This document shows positions 62,940 through 64,000 of a DNA stretch of 64,000 nt, piece after piece. Both the position numbers and the translations under genes were made by a program. This stretch comes from Megachile rotundata. Lineage: Eukaryota; Arthropoda; Insecta; Hymenoptera; Megachilidae. Every line of letters begins with the position of its first letter. Position 1 is the first letter of the stretch. The notes beneath the pieces are model-generated. The model was not told the DNA's origin and did no database searches. It saw only the letters and a program-made list of their open reading frames with translations. The stretch is from positions 6,634,001 through 6,698,000 of the forward strand of contig NC_134991.1 in the NCBI RefSeq assembly GCF_050947335.1, in the 5' to 3' direction.

Positions 62940-63162
62940 CATTGGCGTAACTAGGACTCTCTAGGATGGGTCCCTTACTATATGTAAATTACTGTATAAG
63001 TCATTATATTTAGTATGAATAAATATTCCAAGGTTTTGACAATATGAGAAATTTAGAATTTGGAGATTTATTATAAAGTTCAAGATCATAAGCATAAAAT
63101 AATAGTAGGGCCCTATCGGTAGCTTGGGCCAGTTCCATCCAGGTTAGCTAGTTACGCCACTG
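62940..63162. mobile_element. MITE-like non-autonomous DNA transposon remnant (~223 bp)
   Basis: Both ends carry a 12-bp perfect terminal inverted repeat: TGGCGTAACTAG at 62943-62954 and CTAGTTACGCCA at 63148-63159. The arms continue imperfectly inward: aggatgggtcccttactata (from about 62963) pairs with tagtagggccctatcgg (about 63104-63120), and ccatcc near 63135 pairs with ggatgg. The interior is AT-rich and non-coding. I see no clear target-site duplication, so the exact ends and the superfamily are uncertain. Confidence 0.7.
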
Positions 63163-63378
63163 TCTCCTACAGGTCGCTGTAACTCTCTTTCCTAACATCG
63201 TACCCCAGGGAAATCCCTTTTCAGAGGTAAGCAAAATGGAGCAAGGGTATTCTGAATCAAGGGACAAGTAGTCCAGGATAATTCTGACCGAGGGTGTGAT
63301 ACTCTCCCTGTTCCTCTTTTCTAGCAAGCTACACTCTTAACTCATCCTCCGCGATCTTAGCATCAAGATACTATCTAA

Positions 63379-63394
63379 CTCTCTCTCTCTCTCT
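63379..63394. repeat. (CT)8 microsatellite
   Basis: Eight uninterrupted CT units. Confidence 0.95.
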
Positions 63395-64000
63395 GGGTCG
63401 CTTCTTTTCCGGGTTTATCTTTCCCGATTGTGCCAAGATCTGTTAAACTTTCTCGCCTAAACGCCTGGAGCCATCGCCATTCACCGGGAGGCCGGCGTAC
63501 ATCCGCTTTGCCGTGCCGGCCAAAGGGAAGCTTCCGCGCCGGAAACTAGGCGTTTTGTTCGAGAATTCCGTTTAATCGACGCGCGCCACGCGCGCCTCTA
63601 CCCACTCGTGGATTAATCGTTAGACCAGAAGAGAAAGCCAGTAGAACCGACGTCGAAACGACGGATTGACGCTTGTACAGGCGTGTTTGAGGCAGATTTA
63701 TCAGGGTGGGCCGAGCACGTACGAGATTACGATTTAAGTGAAAGCGGGACGGGGTCGAGAGACGGCTTTGCCGGGGAACGATTAATGAAATTGAACGGGT
63801 CCGTTGCGAACCTCCGTTTCACCGAATTAATGACAAACCCCTTACCCCGCTCGCGAGCGATCAAGCGAGCGAGCGCGCGTAACCGTGGAAATGTTCATTA
63901 CGCCCGTTGAGAAATGACGCGGATGGTTACTGGATTTTCCACTCTTAATCTGCCACGCTGGTAGCCGGCGAGCAATTAGATCGAAAAAGAATGACCAATT

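Larger units (their letters stand above)
59568..64000 (+). other. Next Cirl intron, 5' part (at least 4,433 nt)
   Basis: No sequence encoding the rest of the lectin domain was found before the window ends, so this intron is at least 4.4 kb. It is CpG-rich at about 59570-60280, 60540-61720, 61960-62880 and 63150-64000, with AT-rich gaps. It holds a degenerate repeat tract (61790-61930), a MITE-like element (62940-63162) and a CT microsatellite (63379-63394). Frames up to about 150 codons, such as 61918-62373, have no domain. Confidence 0.8.

Overview
The window reads as animal nuclear DNA, almost all of it intronic. The one certain gene is Cirl/latrophilin, an adhesion GPCR, on the + strand. 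An exon at 59381-59567 encodes most of the N-terminal SUEL-type lectin (GBL) domain and resembles insect Cirl closely. The domain, the alternation of AT-rich and CpG-rich blocks, and the many degenerate short-period repeat tracts together suggest a hymenopteran insect, probably a bee. The species is inference.

Layout. Bases 1-45 look like the end of the preceding coding exon: a hydrophobic signal-peptide-like frame, ending at a GTAAGC donor in exactly the phase (1 nt) that the lectin exon needs. If so, bases 46-59380 are a single intron of 59,335 nt, and bases 59568-64000 are the first 4.4 kb of the next intron. I found no other convincing protein-coding gene, rRNA, tRNA, CRISPR array or autonomous transposon. 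The many medium-length reading frames lie in CpG-rich blocks with few stop codons, or in tandem repeats, and look like chance.

The most interesting feature is a recursive-splice (ratchet) signature near 25708/25709. A long pyrimidine tract and a CAG acceptor abut a GTGAGT donor, with a plausible branch point upstream. A second consensus donor (GTAAGT) lies 54 nt downstream. This is the arrangement of an RS-exon, and its inclusion after the first exon would create an immediate in-frame stop. The huge intron would then be removed in two steps of about 25.7 kb and 33.7 kb.

Repeats. An array at about 13.76-14.9 kb is built from roughly 15-bp monomers organised into a 46-bp higher-order unit, with fifteen copies of the palindrome CCACGCGTGG. 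A 16-bp array occupies about 24.0-24.97 kb, and a roughly 9-bp array about 33.65-34.0 kb. Around twenty dispersed degenerate tracts, related in wording to the 16-bp array, occur in both orientations throughout the intron. A MITE-like element with 12-bp perfect terminal inverted repeats lies at 62940-63162 in the next intron. The rest is unassigned intronic DNA alternating between CpG-rich blocks, which may hold regulatory elements, and AT-rich stretches.
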